From W0P28-013 sp963658575 (GTDB lineage: Bacteria > Bacteroidota > Bacteroidia > Bacteroidales > Paludibacteraceae), in contig CAVKQB010000042.1 in NCBI GenBank assembly GCA_963658575.1, positions 1-20,167 of the forward strand: 20,167 nt of DNA. The letters run 5' to 3'. A program made the position numbers and the translations under genes. The notes under the pieces are model-generated. The model made no database searches, was not told the DNA's origin, and saw only the letters and a program-made list of their open reading frames with translations. Of the stretch, positions 1 through 7,037 are shown one piece after another (position 1 is the first letter of the stretch; every line of letters starts with the position of its first letter).

Positions 1-69
1 ACCGTTTTACAATATGTAAACTTCATTAACAACAAACCCATCGGAAGAATTAAATACGCACTAACCTAA
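1..69 (+). CDS. Possible 3' end of an upstream gene (partial, unidentified)
   Basis: Frame 1 is open from the first base to a TAA at 67-69 and encodes 22 residues ending IGRIKYALT. The other two plus-strand frames hit stops within the first 30 bases. The tail is basic and could be the C-terminus of a longer protein. It is too short to assign to a family, and an open stretch of 22 codons can occur by chance, so this is only a possibility. No terminator-like hairpin is visible directly after it. Confidence 0.3.
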   Translation, partial: TVLQYVNFINNKPIGRIKYALT

Positions 70-91
70 TTCCGCCAACGGGTAAAGTCTA

Positions 92-214
92 TAAAGTTAT
101 TGTGAATTTGGTGATTTGGTGATTTGGTGATTCGTCAATCTGTCAATTGCGGCTCCGCCGCACCACTCCTCACTACTCACTACTCACTACTCACTACTAA
201 CTAATTCATTCTGA
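92..214 (+). repeat. Composite octamer-heptamer intergenic repeat, copy 1
   Basis: The left part reads GTCTATAAAGTT and then about three octamers of the form TGATTTGG (roughly 108-135). A small palindrome, GCGGC-TCC-GCCGC, follows at about 149-161. The right part (166-214) is seven heptamers in one phase: CTCCTCA, three CTACTCA, CTACTAA, CTAATTC and ATTCTGA. They end one base before the ATG at 216. The same order of modules recurs at 2432-2640, 12120-12508 and 16762-17125. No TAnnTTTG promoter element is seen here, so the promoter of the following gene pair is not identified. Confidence 0.75.
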
Positions 215-215
215 T

Positions 216-545
216 ATGAAGATAGAAAATCCGAAGAAATTTGTGCCATTTGCCATGGGCTACATGGCCGTGATAGCGGGCGCATTGACTTACATTTTGG
301 CCAAAAATCCGCTGATTGGCTTCACAATTTTTTCGGTGGGCGCAGTCGTGGTGGCCGCCATGCGCATGGCGATGCTGAAAAAAAGCGACAACGTGCGCAC
401 ACGCCGTCTGCAGGCGCAACAACTGATTGGCACGGGCTGTCTGCTTGGCACAGCCTATCTGATGTACGCGCAGAACAACGCGTGGGCTATCACACTGTTA
501 ATCAGCGCATTCATCGACGTTTGGGTAAGTTTCAGAATGAAGTGA
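216..545 (+). CDS. Small four-helix membrane protein of unknown function, upstream of Uup
   Basis: This is a 109-residue, mostly hydrophobic protein with about four predicted membrane segments (roughly residues 10-30, 33-52, 70-86 and 88-106). A short basic loop containing KKSDNVRTRR separates the first pair from the second. I recognise no conserved family motif. The ATG at 216 follows directly after a heptamer repeat array. Its TGA stop (543-545) shares its last base with the ATG of the ABC-F gene (TGATG), so the two are almost certainly co-transcribed and probably translationally coupled. The role is unknown. A link to Uup function is inferred only from this overlap. Confidence 0.8.
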   Translation: MKIENPKKFVPFAMGYMAVIAGALTYILAKNPLIGFTIFSVGAVVVAAMRMAMLKKSDNVRTRRLQAQQLIGTGCLLGTAYLMYAQNNAWAITLLISAFIDVWVSFRMK

Positions 546-2428
546 TGGTTTACCTGCAGGTAGAGAATCTGACCAAATCGTTTGGCGACCGTCTGCTGTT
601 CGACGGCATCTCGTTTGGCATCGACCAAGGGCAGCGCGTGGCCATCGTGGCACGCAACGGCACTGGAAAAACCACCCTACTCAACATACTCACAGGCCGC
701 GAAAGCCACGACAGCGGCACCATCACCTTCAAACGCGACCTGCGTGTCGGATTTTTGCCGCAAGACCCCGATTTTCGGGACGGAGCGACCGTGCTGGAAG
801 CCTGTTTCGCCAGCGAGAGCGACACCGTGCACGCCATCGCTCGCTACGAACAGTTGCTCAACAGCCACCGCGCCACACACGACTACGACGACGCCATGCA
901 GCAGGCCATGGCCGACATGGATCGTCTGCACGCTTGGGACTACGAGACACGCATCAAGCAGATTCTCGGCAAACTCGACATTCACGACCTCGACAAGCCC
1001 GTGAACCAATTGAGCGGCGGGCAACAAAAACGTTTGGCGTTGGCCAACGTGCTGATAACCGAGCCCGACCTGCTGCTGCTCGACGAACCCACCAACCACC
1101 TCGATCTAGAGATGGTGGAATGGCTCGAAGACCTGCTAAACCGCTCGAAAACAACGCTTTTGATGGTTACGCACGACCGCTATTTTCTCGACCGCGTGTG
1201 CAGCGACATCATCGAAATCGACCGGCAAAAACTGTTTCGCTACAAAGGCAACTACAGTTACTACCTCGAAAAGCACGCCGAACGCATCGACAACTTCAAC
1301 GCCGAGACAGCGCGCGCCAAAAACCTCTACCGCAAAGAACTCGACTGGATGCGCCGACAGCCGCAAGCGCGCGGCACCAAAGCGCAAAGCCGCATCGATG
1401 CCTTTCGCGAGATAGAACAGCGCGCTCAACAGCGATTGGAAGAAAAACAACTGTCGCTCGGCGTGAAATCGGCCTACATCGGCAGCAAAATTTTCGAGGC
1501 GCAATACATCTCGAAAGCCTTTGGCGACTACAAAATACTCGACAATTTCTACTACAACTTTTCGCGTTACGAAAAACTCGGCATCGTCGGCAAAAACGGC
1601 ACGGGCAAATCCACTTTTCTGAAAATGCTTTTGGGCGAAGTGCAGCCCGACAGCGGTCGATTCGACGTGGGCGACACCGTGCGGTTTGCCTATTACAGCC
1701 AAAACGGAATAACCTTCGACGAGCGCGACAAAGTGATTGACGCAGTGCGTGCCATTGCCGAAGAGATCGACTTGGGCGGCGGCAAAAAACTGACCGCCTC
1801 GCAGTTTCTGATGCATTTTCTCTTTCCGCCCGACAAGCAGCACGATTTCATCGCCAAACTGAGCGGCGGCGAGCGGCGGCGGCTCTATCTCTGCACCGTG
1901 CTGATGCGCAACCCGAACTTTTTGGTGCTCGACGAGCCGACCAACGACCTCGACATCGCCACGCTGAACGTGCTGGAGGACTATCTCGTGCATTTTCGCG
2001 GCTGTGTCATCGTGGTGAGCCACGACCGTTTTTTCATGGACAAAGTGGTGGATCACCTGCTGGTGTTCAAGGGCAATTGTCAGATTCAAGATTTCCCAGG
2101 CAACTACACCGACTACCGCCAATGGCGCGAACTGAAAGCCGCCGAACAGGCCGAAAATCAAGAAAAAACAACGCCCAAAACCGCCACCGCACGACCGCAT
2201 CGGCACGAAGAACGCAAAAAAATGACGTTCGGCGAGCAGCGCGAATTCGAACAACTTGGCAACGAAATAGAAGCACTCGAAACGGAGAAAAAAGCGATAG
2301 AAAACGCCTTGTCGTCGGGCACGCTCAGCAACGACGAACTGACGCAAAAATCGCGGCGTTTTGCCGAAATCTCCGCCCTAATCGACACAAAAACAGAGCG
2401 TTGGCTCGAATTGAGCGAAAAAGCATAA
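545..2428 (+). CDS. uup: ABC-F family ATPase, Uup type
   Basis: This 627-residue soluble protein has two ABC ATPase domains and no membrane segments. Domain 1 has Walker A ARNGTGKT (36-43), signature LSGGQ (156-160) and Walker B LLLLDEPTNHLD with D180/E181. Domain 2 has GKNGTGKS (349-356), LSGGE (439-443) and LVLDEPTNDLD with D463/E464. Between them lies the charged interdomain linker typical of ABC-F proteins (about 240-310, with RRQPQARGTKAQSR). A C-terminal coiled coil (about 553-627, starting near KKMTFGEQREFEQL) matches the extra domain that defines Uup. ABC-F proteins bind the ribosomal E site and act on translation. Uup is also linked to tolerance of stalled ribosomes and to transposon excision in E. 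coli. The first Walker A begins with Ala rather than the usual Gly, a conservative change. The start at 545 was chosen because MVYLQVENLTKSFG matches the family N-terminus; longer readings of the frame would add unrelated residues inside the upstream gene. Confidence 0.93.
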   Translation: MVYLQVENLTKSFGDRLLFDGISFGIDQGQRVAIVARNGTGKTTLLNILTGRESHDSGTITFKRDLRVGFLPQDPDFRDGATVLEACFASESDTVHAIARYEQLLNSHRATHDYDDAMQQAMADMDRLHAWDYETRIKQILGKLDIHDLDKPVNQLSGGQQKRLALANVLITEPDLLLLDEPTNHLDLEMVEWLEDLLNRSKTTLLMVTHDRYFLDRVCSDIIEIDRQKLFRYKGNYSYYLEKHAERIDNFNAETARAKNLYRKELDWMRRQPQARGTKAQSRIDAFREIEQRAQQRLEEKQLSLGVKSAYIGSKIFEAQYISKAFGDYKILDNFYYNFSRYEKLGIVGKNGTGKSTFLKMLLGEVQPDSGRFDVGDTVRFAYYSQNGITFDERDKVIDAVRAIAEEIDLGGGKKLTASQFLMHFLFPPDKQHDFIAKLSGGERRRLYLCTVLMRNPNFLVLDEPTNDLDIATLNVLEDYLVHFRGCVIVVSHDRFFMDKVVDHLLVFKGNCQIQDFPGNYTDYRQWRELKAAEQAENQEKTTPKTATARPHRHEERKKMTFGEQREFEQLGNEIEALETEKKAIENALSSGTLSNDELTQKSRRFAEISALIDTKTERWLELSEKA

Positions 2429-2431
2429 AAA

Positions 2432-2640
2432 GTGTGAAAGTGTGAAAGTGAGAAAGTGAGAAAGTGCGAAAGTGAGAAAGTGCGAAAGTTTGAAAGTTTA
2501 TAAAGTTGAAAGTTTGTGGATTTGCAGATTTGGTTATTTGGTTATTTGAAGATTTGAAGATTGATTAAATAATTGGAAATTAAATAATTAGATAATTAAA
2601 AAGTCTTTGTTCTTAATTAAATTGTTAATTCTTCATTAAA
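2432..2640 (+). repeat. Composite octamer repeat, copy 2 (uup-ung spacer)
   Basis: Eight uninterrupted octamers run from 2432 to 2495: GTGTGAAA twice, GTGAGAAA twice, GTGCGAAA, GTGAGAAA, GTGCGAAA and GTTTGAAA. GTTTATAAAGTT and units of the TGATTTGG/TTATTTGG/GAAGATTT type follow to about 2565. The rest (2566-2640) is very AT-rich with AATAATT-like units and ends in TTCTTCATTAAAAA just before the ung ATG. The array begins three bases after the uup stop and fills the whole spacer to ung. There is no clear promoter, although AGTCTTTG at about 2601-2608 weakly resembles a -7 box. Confidence 0.8.
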
Positions 2641-2642
2641 AA

Positions 2643-3308
2643 ATGGAAGTGCGTATAGAGCCATCGTGGAAGTCGCATTTGGCGGCAGAATTTGAAAAAC
2701 CCTATTTCGTGCAACTCACCGATTTTGTGCGCCACGAATACGCCACGCAACAGATTTTTCCGCCGGCGAAACTGATTTTCAATGCGTTCGACCTGTGTCC
2801 GTTCGACCGCACGAAAGTTGTCATCATCGGGCAAGACCCATACCACGGCATCGGGCAGGCGCACGGGCTCAGTTTTTCGGTGAACGAGCACGTCGATATT
2901 CCGCCATCGCTGCGCAACATCTACAAAGAGATTCGCGACGACCTCGGCATCGAGCCGCTGCCACACGGCAACCTCGAACGCTGGGCGCGGCAGGGCGTGT
3001 TGCTGCTCAACGCCACGCTCACCGTGCGCGCCAACATGGCCGGTTCGCACCAAGGACGCGGCTGGGAGCAGTTCACCGACTGCGCCATACGCACGCTGGC
3101 GGCGCAGCGCGAACACCTTGTGTTTATGCTTTGGGGCAACTACGCGCAGCAAAAGGCGCAGTACATCGACCCCGCCAAACATCTGATTTTGCGGAGCGTG
3201 CATCCGTCGCCGCTCTCGGCAAGCCGCGGCTGGTTCGGCTGCAAGCACTTTTCGCAGGCCAACGCCTATCTCGCCCAACACGGTTTAGAGCCCATCGACT
3301 GGCACTGA
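2643..3308 (+). CDS. ung: Uracil-DNA glycosylase (family 1)
   Basis: This 221-residue cytoplasmic enzyme removes uracil from DNA as the first step of base excision repair. Family 1 motifs are intact: GQDPYHG with the water-activating Asp65 and His68, the substrate-binding Asn in LLNATLTV (about N123), and the DNA-intercalation loop HPSPLSASRG with catalytic His187. Its length matches the family (about 220-230 residues). The ATG at 2643 is preceded by an A-rich stretch and no Shine-Dalgarno sequence, as is usual in Bacteroidota. It lies 214 bases after uup behind a repeat-filled spacer, so co-transcription with uup is possible but unproven. A canonical promoter starts about 70 bases after its stop, so the protease downstream is probably transcribed separately. 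Confidence 0.96.
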   Translation: MEVRIEPSWKSHLAAEFEKPYFVQLTDFVRHEYATQQIFPPAKLIFNAFDLCPFDRTKVVIIGQDPYHGIGQAHGLSFSVNEHVDIPPSLRNIYKEIRDDLGIEPLPHGNLERWARQGVLLLNATLTVRANMAGSHQGRGWEQFTDCAIRTLAAQREHLVFMLWGNYAQQKAQYIDPAKHLILRSVHPSPLSASRGWFGCKHFSQANAYLAQHGLEPIDWH

Positions 3309-3380
3309 GCCGTGGCGCAAAACAGACGAAGAAATTTGTAGAGAGCAAACGTTCCAAACAAGACGTTTTCGCCGCCCGAT

Positions 3381-3411
3381 TTTGAAAATTGCAAAATTTG
3401 CACTAACTTTG
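3381..3411 (+). promoter_or_regulatory. Canonical Bacteroidota promoter (TTTG-N19-TAACTTTG)
   Basis: A -33 box TTTG (3381-3384) is followed after exactly 19 bases by the -7 box TAACTTTG (3404-3411). This matches the consensus established for the primary sigma factor of Bacteroides. Transcription should start around 3417-3420, at the first structured hairpin of the leader and some 245 bases ahead of the protease ATG. It is the best promoter match in the window together with the one at 19690-19720. Confidence 0.8.
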
Positions 3412-3414
3412 CAG

Positions 3415-3591
3415 AGTTCTTAGCGTAGAACTGACTATTTTTTCGGAAAGGATTGACTTTCCGTCCCCTAACATCTGAAATCTAGTAAATTTCCTATATC
3501 AACGGGGATAAGTGAATGAATGTTCATGCGATGCGTGGATTGTTCGTTGTGCTTGTGTGTTGATATGGTTTTACTAGAGCCGAGATGTTAG
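3415..3591 (+). ncRNA. Structured 5' leader or small RNA upstream of the secreted protease
   Basis: Three consecutive helices follow the promoter. Hairpin 1 pairs AGTTCT (3415-3420) with AGAACT (3427-3432). Hairpin 2 pairs CGGAAAG (3444-3450) with CTTTCCG (3457-3463). A long rod has three stacked helices: CTAACATCT (3468-3476) with AGATGTTAG (3583-3591), TCTAGTAAA (3481-3489) with TTTACTAGA (3570-3578), and ATATCAAC (3496-3503) with GTTGATAT (3559-3566). The first two rod helices are separated by a 4x4 internal loop. The apical part is about 55 bases (3504-3558). No open frame fits the region and no intrinsic terminator is visible before the protease gene, so a regulatory 5' leader is the simpler reading and a separate rod-shaped small RNA is the alternative. 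I cannot assign it to a known RNA family by eye. Confidence 0.55.
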
Positions 3592-3665
3592 CATAAGTAT
3601 AATTGATTATTCGCGCTTTTTTGTTGGCGCAAAACACTCTATTCACCATTAAAAAACGGTTTAGT

Positions 3666-6600
3666 ATGAAAAAAACGCTATCTCTCTTCCTTTTGTATTT
3701 AGTGCCAGCACTGGCTTTCGCACAAATCGACATCAACAAGTTGAGCAAGTCGGCCATGGGGAATACACCCGCAGAGCCAACCGATGTTTGCGAATTTTCA
3801 TCGAAAATGTCGAACCAAACAGGTATGCTGTTTGGCGAACTAACCGAGAAAAAGCGCATAGCGCACGCCAAACAAAAAAGTGTAGGTGCTGTGGTTCGCG
3901 CCGACTCAACTATGATGAAACGCTACTCGCTACGCACGCACAACGAGGTTTGCTACGTCAGCGCATTTGTTGCGCTTGAAAACGCCGACGACACCGAAGT
4001 ACTCGATGCACTCGACGTGAAGCATACTAAACTTTGGGGTGGCATTTTTGTCTGCCAGATTCCGGTGGAAAAGCTGGGCGACTTGGCCGCCGACGACAAC
4101 GTAACGCGGATAGAGATTTCGCAGCGTGTCTATCCCATGCTCGACAATGCCCGCAACGAAACCAATGCCGAGAATGTGTACAAAGGCGTAGACCTGCCAC
4201 ACGAGTTTACGGGCAAAGATGTTATTGTTGGTATTATCGATGGAGGTTTCGATTTTACGCACCCCAATTTTTATTCGGTCGACAAGTCGGAATACCGCAT
4301 CAAGCGCGTATGGGATCAAACAAGTACGGAAGGAACACCCGTTTATATTGCTGGGAACAAAGTGGAGTTGGGCTCTGAATTTACCACTAAAGCAAAAATT
4401 ATTGCTCATGGCACTGACGTAGTAAATCTTTCTCACGCCACACACGTAACAGGCATTGCGGCAGGCAGCGGCTGCATAGCCAACTCCAAATACCGCGGTG
4501 TCGCCCCCGAAGCCGACATAGTGGCAGTAATATACAATTATGGTGAAGATAATACAACCCTGAGTACATCGATTACACTTGGAATCGCTTATATTGTTGA
4601 GTATGCCATTAAATCGGGAAAACCATGCGTCATCAACATGAGCCTTGGCACTCATCAGGGGCCACACGACAATACTGGGTTAACGAGTACGATGTTTCAG
4701 ACACTGTCAGATTCCATGTCAAGTTATAATATAGGATTTGCATTGGTTGGAGCTGCTGGCAACGAAGGTGGCGATAAAATTCACTTTTCAAAAACATTCT
4801 CAAAAACGGACAATTTGGAACTCACTTCAGTTTGGACTTCTACAGGAGCGACAAATGTCGAATGCCCGATTGATCTTTGGAGCGATGCGCCCTTCGGGAT
4901 TTCTGGTGCAATCATAAACGTAAACACTCAAGAGATAGAAAGCAGTACCGAATTTGTTTGGACATCAAGTACTGCCCAAACGGCAAATTACACCATCAAA
5001 GATAAAGACCCATTTTTTCAAGATAAATGTAATTTCACAATAGCAACACAACAAGAGGCGAGCAACGGCAAATATCATGCGACGGTTAAAATCGACAACA
5101 GCGCCCAAGACGACAATTACCGTTGCGCTTGTTTACAGATTAAATCGTATAGTGGTGTATTGCACGCATGGATTTATGGGCAACCAGAGAATAGTAAAAT
5201 AATGTTTCATAATGGCGACACAGAGTACACTGTAGGTGAAATTGGCGGCATCTCCGAAGGAATTATCTCGGTGGGCGCATACACCACCAAAAATCAATGG
5301 GAAAGCCTTTCGCAAGGGACACAAAAGGCGGGTTTCTACACAAGCATCGGAGAAATCGCCCCATTTTCGAGCCTTGGCCCCACGGTCGACGGCCGGATGA
5401 AACCCGACATCGCAGCACCTGGGAATGTTATTGTGTCGTCGGTAAATAGTTATGATTCAGAATCTTACAATAAAGATAAGGGAAAAACTGTTGCCAGCTA
5501 CACCAACAATGGGCAGACATACTACTTTGGTTCCATGCAGGGCACATCTATGGCATCGCCATTTGTGGCGGGTGTAGTGGCTACATGGATGCAAGCCGAC
5601 CCCACGCTCAACACCTACGAAGTGCGCGACATACTGCGTACCACCGCCCGACACGACTCGTACACAGGCTCTGCGCCAAACAACACATGGGGTTACGGCA
5701 AAATAGATGCCTACGCAGGTCTGATAGAGGTGATACGCCGCCGCGCACAACGCGAAGCGGAAAACAACCGCAATTTTGTGGTTGTGGCAAAACGCAAAAC
5801 GGGCAACTATTTCTACATGACCTCGAACCTAAACAACGGCAAACGCTTCAACGCAGCCGATGCTGGCACGGACGATTTGACAAAAATCGTTACTGAAAAT
5901 CTCCCTGATTCACTCGTTTGGACATGCGACCTGCGTGGCACGACTACCAAATTGCAACACAGCGCACAATACGTGTCGTGGAAAAAGGAAAACACCGCCA
6001 TACTCGATGCCACAGGGCGCGAACTGACTATCAGTTTCAAAAATGGTCATTATGGATTCTACTTTGCCGACACCGATTCCACCGAGCGTATGCTTGCGCT
6101 CAATGCCACGGCCAACAACAACTATTTCGCCTTTTACCGCAAAGGACAAATGGACGAACTCTACCTGCTACCCTGCACCGCCGCCAATAGCGACGACGCG
6201 CGCACATGCGCTGCTCTGCCTTTCAGCGAGACCTTTGCATCGTCGTCGCAAGGTCAGTTCACCGTGTACAATGTTATCGATGTTCAATACGACCAGCAGA
6301 CTTGGAAAACGACCGACAAATACGGCATGAAAATAGGCGGACAAGTGAGCGGCGCAAACAAAGCGGCCGAAAGTTGGCTCATCTCGCCCTGCATCGACCT
6401 ATCGGATGCCCAAAAGCCACAACTTACATTCGACCACGCACACCGCTATGCTGGTACGCCCACCAACGAACTCACCTTGTGGATTTCGACCGACTACACC
6501 ACAGGGGCACCGTCGAGTGCCACTTGGGAACAACTTACCATTCCAAAATACGGCACCAACAACGATTGGACATTTGTATCGTCGACGGCCATCGACCTAA

Positions 6601-6944
6601 GCAAATACAACGGTCAGAAAATCTGCTTAGCATGGAAATACACGAGTAGCACCAACGCCGCTGGCATTTGGGAGGTAAAAAATGTATCGATAGCCGAAGG
6701 GCAAACCATCACAGAGAATAAGCGCATCGAGTCGGAGAGCATCATCGCCATTGGAACGCCCGACGGAATCGCCGTTTTCGGGCTGCAAGCAGGTCAGCGC
6801 ATCGAAGTGTATAGCACCACGGGCATGCTACTCCGCGCCCCAAAAGCCACCTCCGATTTTGCCTTGCTGCCGATGCCATCGGGATTTTATATTGTCAAAG
6901 TCGACAAATCGGTTCAAAAAGTGAGCGTAAACAAGAACAATTGA
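3666..6944 (+). CDS. Secreted subtilisin-family (S8) serine protease with T9SS sorting domain
   Basis: This 1092-residue protein starts with a signal peptide (MKKTLSLFLLYLVPALAFAQ). The S8 catalytic domain follows: Asp192 in GIIDGGFDFTHP, His257 in HATHVTG, oxyanion Asn366 in GAAGNEGG and Ser628 in GTSMASPFVAG. About 260 residues separate Asn366 from Ser628, which is long for a plain subtilisin, so an inserted beta-rich domain is likely (about 380-540). After the catalytic domain comes a cleaved-adhesin / jelly-roll region (about 850-1010, with SWLISPCIDLSDA). A type A T9SS sorting domain closes the protein (about 1029-1092, ending in SGFYIVKVD and a basic tail). It is predicted to be exported by Sec, cross the outer membrane by T9SS, and be surface-bound or released. 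The ATG at 3666 was chosen over an in-frame ATT further upstream because it begins a proper signal peptide. Base composition is uneven along the gene (see findings). Confidence 0.93.
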   Translation: MKKTLSLFLLYLVPALAFAQIDINKLSKSAMGNTPAEPTDVCEFSSKMSNQTGMLFGELTEKKRIAHAKQKSVGAVVRADSTMMKRYSLRTHNEVCYVSAFVALENADDTEVLDALDVKHTKLWGGIFVCQIPVEKLGDLAADDNVTRIEISQRVYPMLDNARNETNAENVYKGVDLPHEFTGKDVIVGIIDGGFDFTHPNFYSVDKSEYRIKRVWDQTSTEGTPVYIAGNKVELGSEFTTKAKIIAHGTDVVNLSHATHVTGIAAGSGCIANSKYRGVAPEADIVAVIYNYGEDNTTLSTSITLGIAYIVEYAIKSGKPCVINMSLGTHQGPHDNTGLTSTMFQTLSDSMSSYNIGFALVGAAGNEGGDKIHFSKTFSKTDNLELTSVWTSTGATNVECPIDLWSDAPFGISGAIINVNTQEIESSTEFVWTSSTAQTANYTIKDKDPFFQDKCNFTIATQQEASNGKYHATVKIDNSAQDDNYRCACLQIKSYSGVLHAWIYGQPENSKIMFHNGDTEYTVGEIGGISEGIISVGAYTTKNQWESLSQGTQKAGFYTSIGEIAPFSSLGPTVDGRMKPDIAAPGNVIVSSVNSYDSESYNKDKGKTVASYTNNGQTYYFGSMQGTSMASPFVAGVVATWMQADPTLNTYEVRDILRTTARHDSYTGSAPNNTWGYGKIDAYAGLIEVIRRRAQREAENNRNFVVVAKRKTGNYFYMTSNLNNGKRFNAADAGTDDLTKIVTENLPDSLVWTCDLRGTTTKLQHSAQYVSWKKENTAILDATGRELTISFKNGHYGFYFADTDSTERMLALNATANNNYFAFYRKGQMDELYLLPCTAANSDDARTCAALPFSETFASSSQGQFTVYNVIDVQYDQQTWKTTDKYGMKIGGQVSGANKAAESWLISPCIDLSDAQKPQLTFDHAHRYAGTPTNELTLWISTDYTTGAPSSATWEQLTIPKYGTNNDWTFVSSTAIDLSKYNGQKICLAWKYTSSTNAAGIWEVKNVSIAEGQTITENKRIESESIIAIGTPDGIAVFGLQAGQRIEVYSTTGMLLRAPKATSDFALLPMPSGFYIVKVDKSVQKVSVNKNN

Positions 6945-7037
6945 TAATTGATAATGGACAATGAATAAGTGCGCGGTGAGTCAGTTGTGCCGCGTTTATA
7001 CGAAACAATTACTATTGAATAAAAAAACCAGTTTAGC

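Noticed and set aside
482..544. An extended uup start inside the upstream gene
   Set aside because: The added residues do not match Uup N-termini, and the ATG at 545 overlaps the previous stop as TGATG, a usual arrangement for coupled genes.
1136..2347. A 403-codon open frame on the minus strand opposite uup
   Set aside because: It overlaps the conserved ABC-F domains in antisense. Its composition is typical of a shadow frame and no domain is visible.
3468..3591. The long inverted repeat as the ends of a small transposable element (MITE)
   Set aside because: No target-site duplication flanks it, a further compatible helix pairs inside the repeat, and it lies just after a promoter, so an RNA fold explains it better. 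A genome search for further copies would decide.
3613..3632. GCGC-TTTTTTGTTG-GCGC upstream of the protease as an intrinsic terminator of the structured RNA
   Set aside because: The T run is in the loop and not after the stem, and the stem is only four base pairs.
3603..3665. An extended protease start at an ATT codon at 3603
   Set aside because: It would put 21 extra residues in front of a complete signal peptide. ATT starts are very rare, and the ATG at 3666 has the same context as the ATG of the next gene.
6970..6998. CGCGG/CCGCG hairpin after the protease gene as a terminator
   Set aside because: The stem is five base pairs with a 13-base loop, and only a short TTTATA follows. It is too weak to call.
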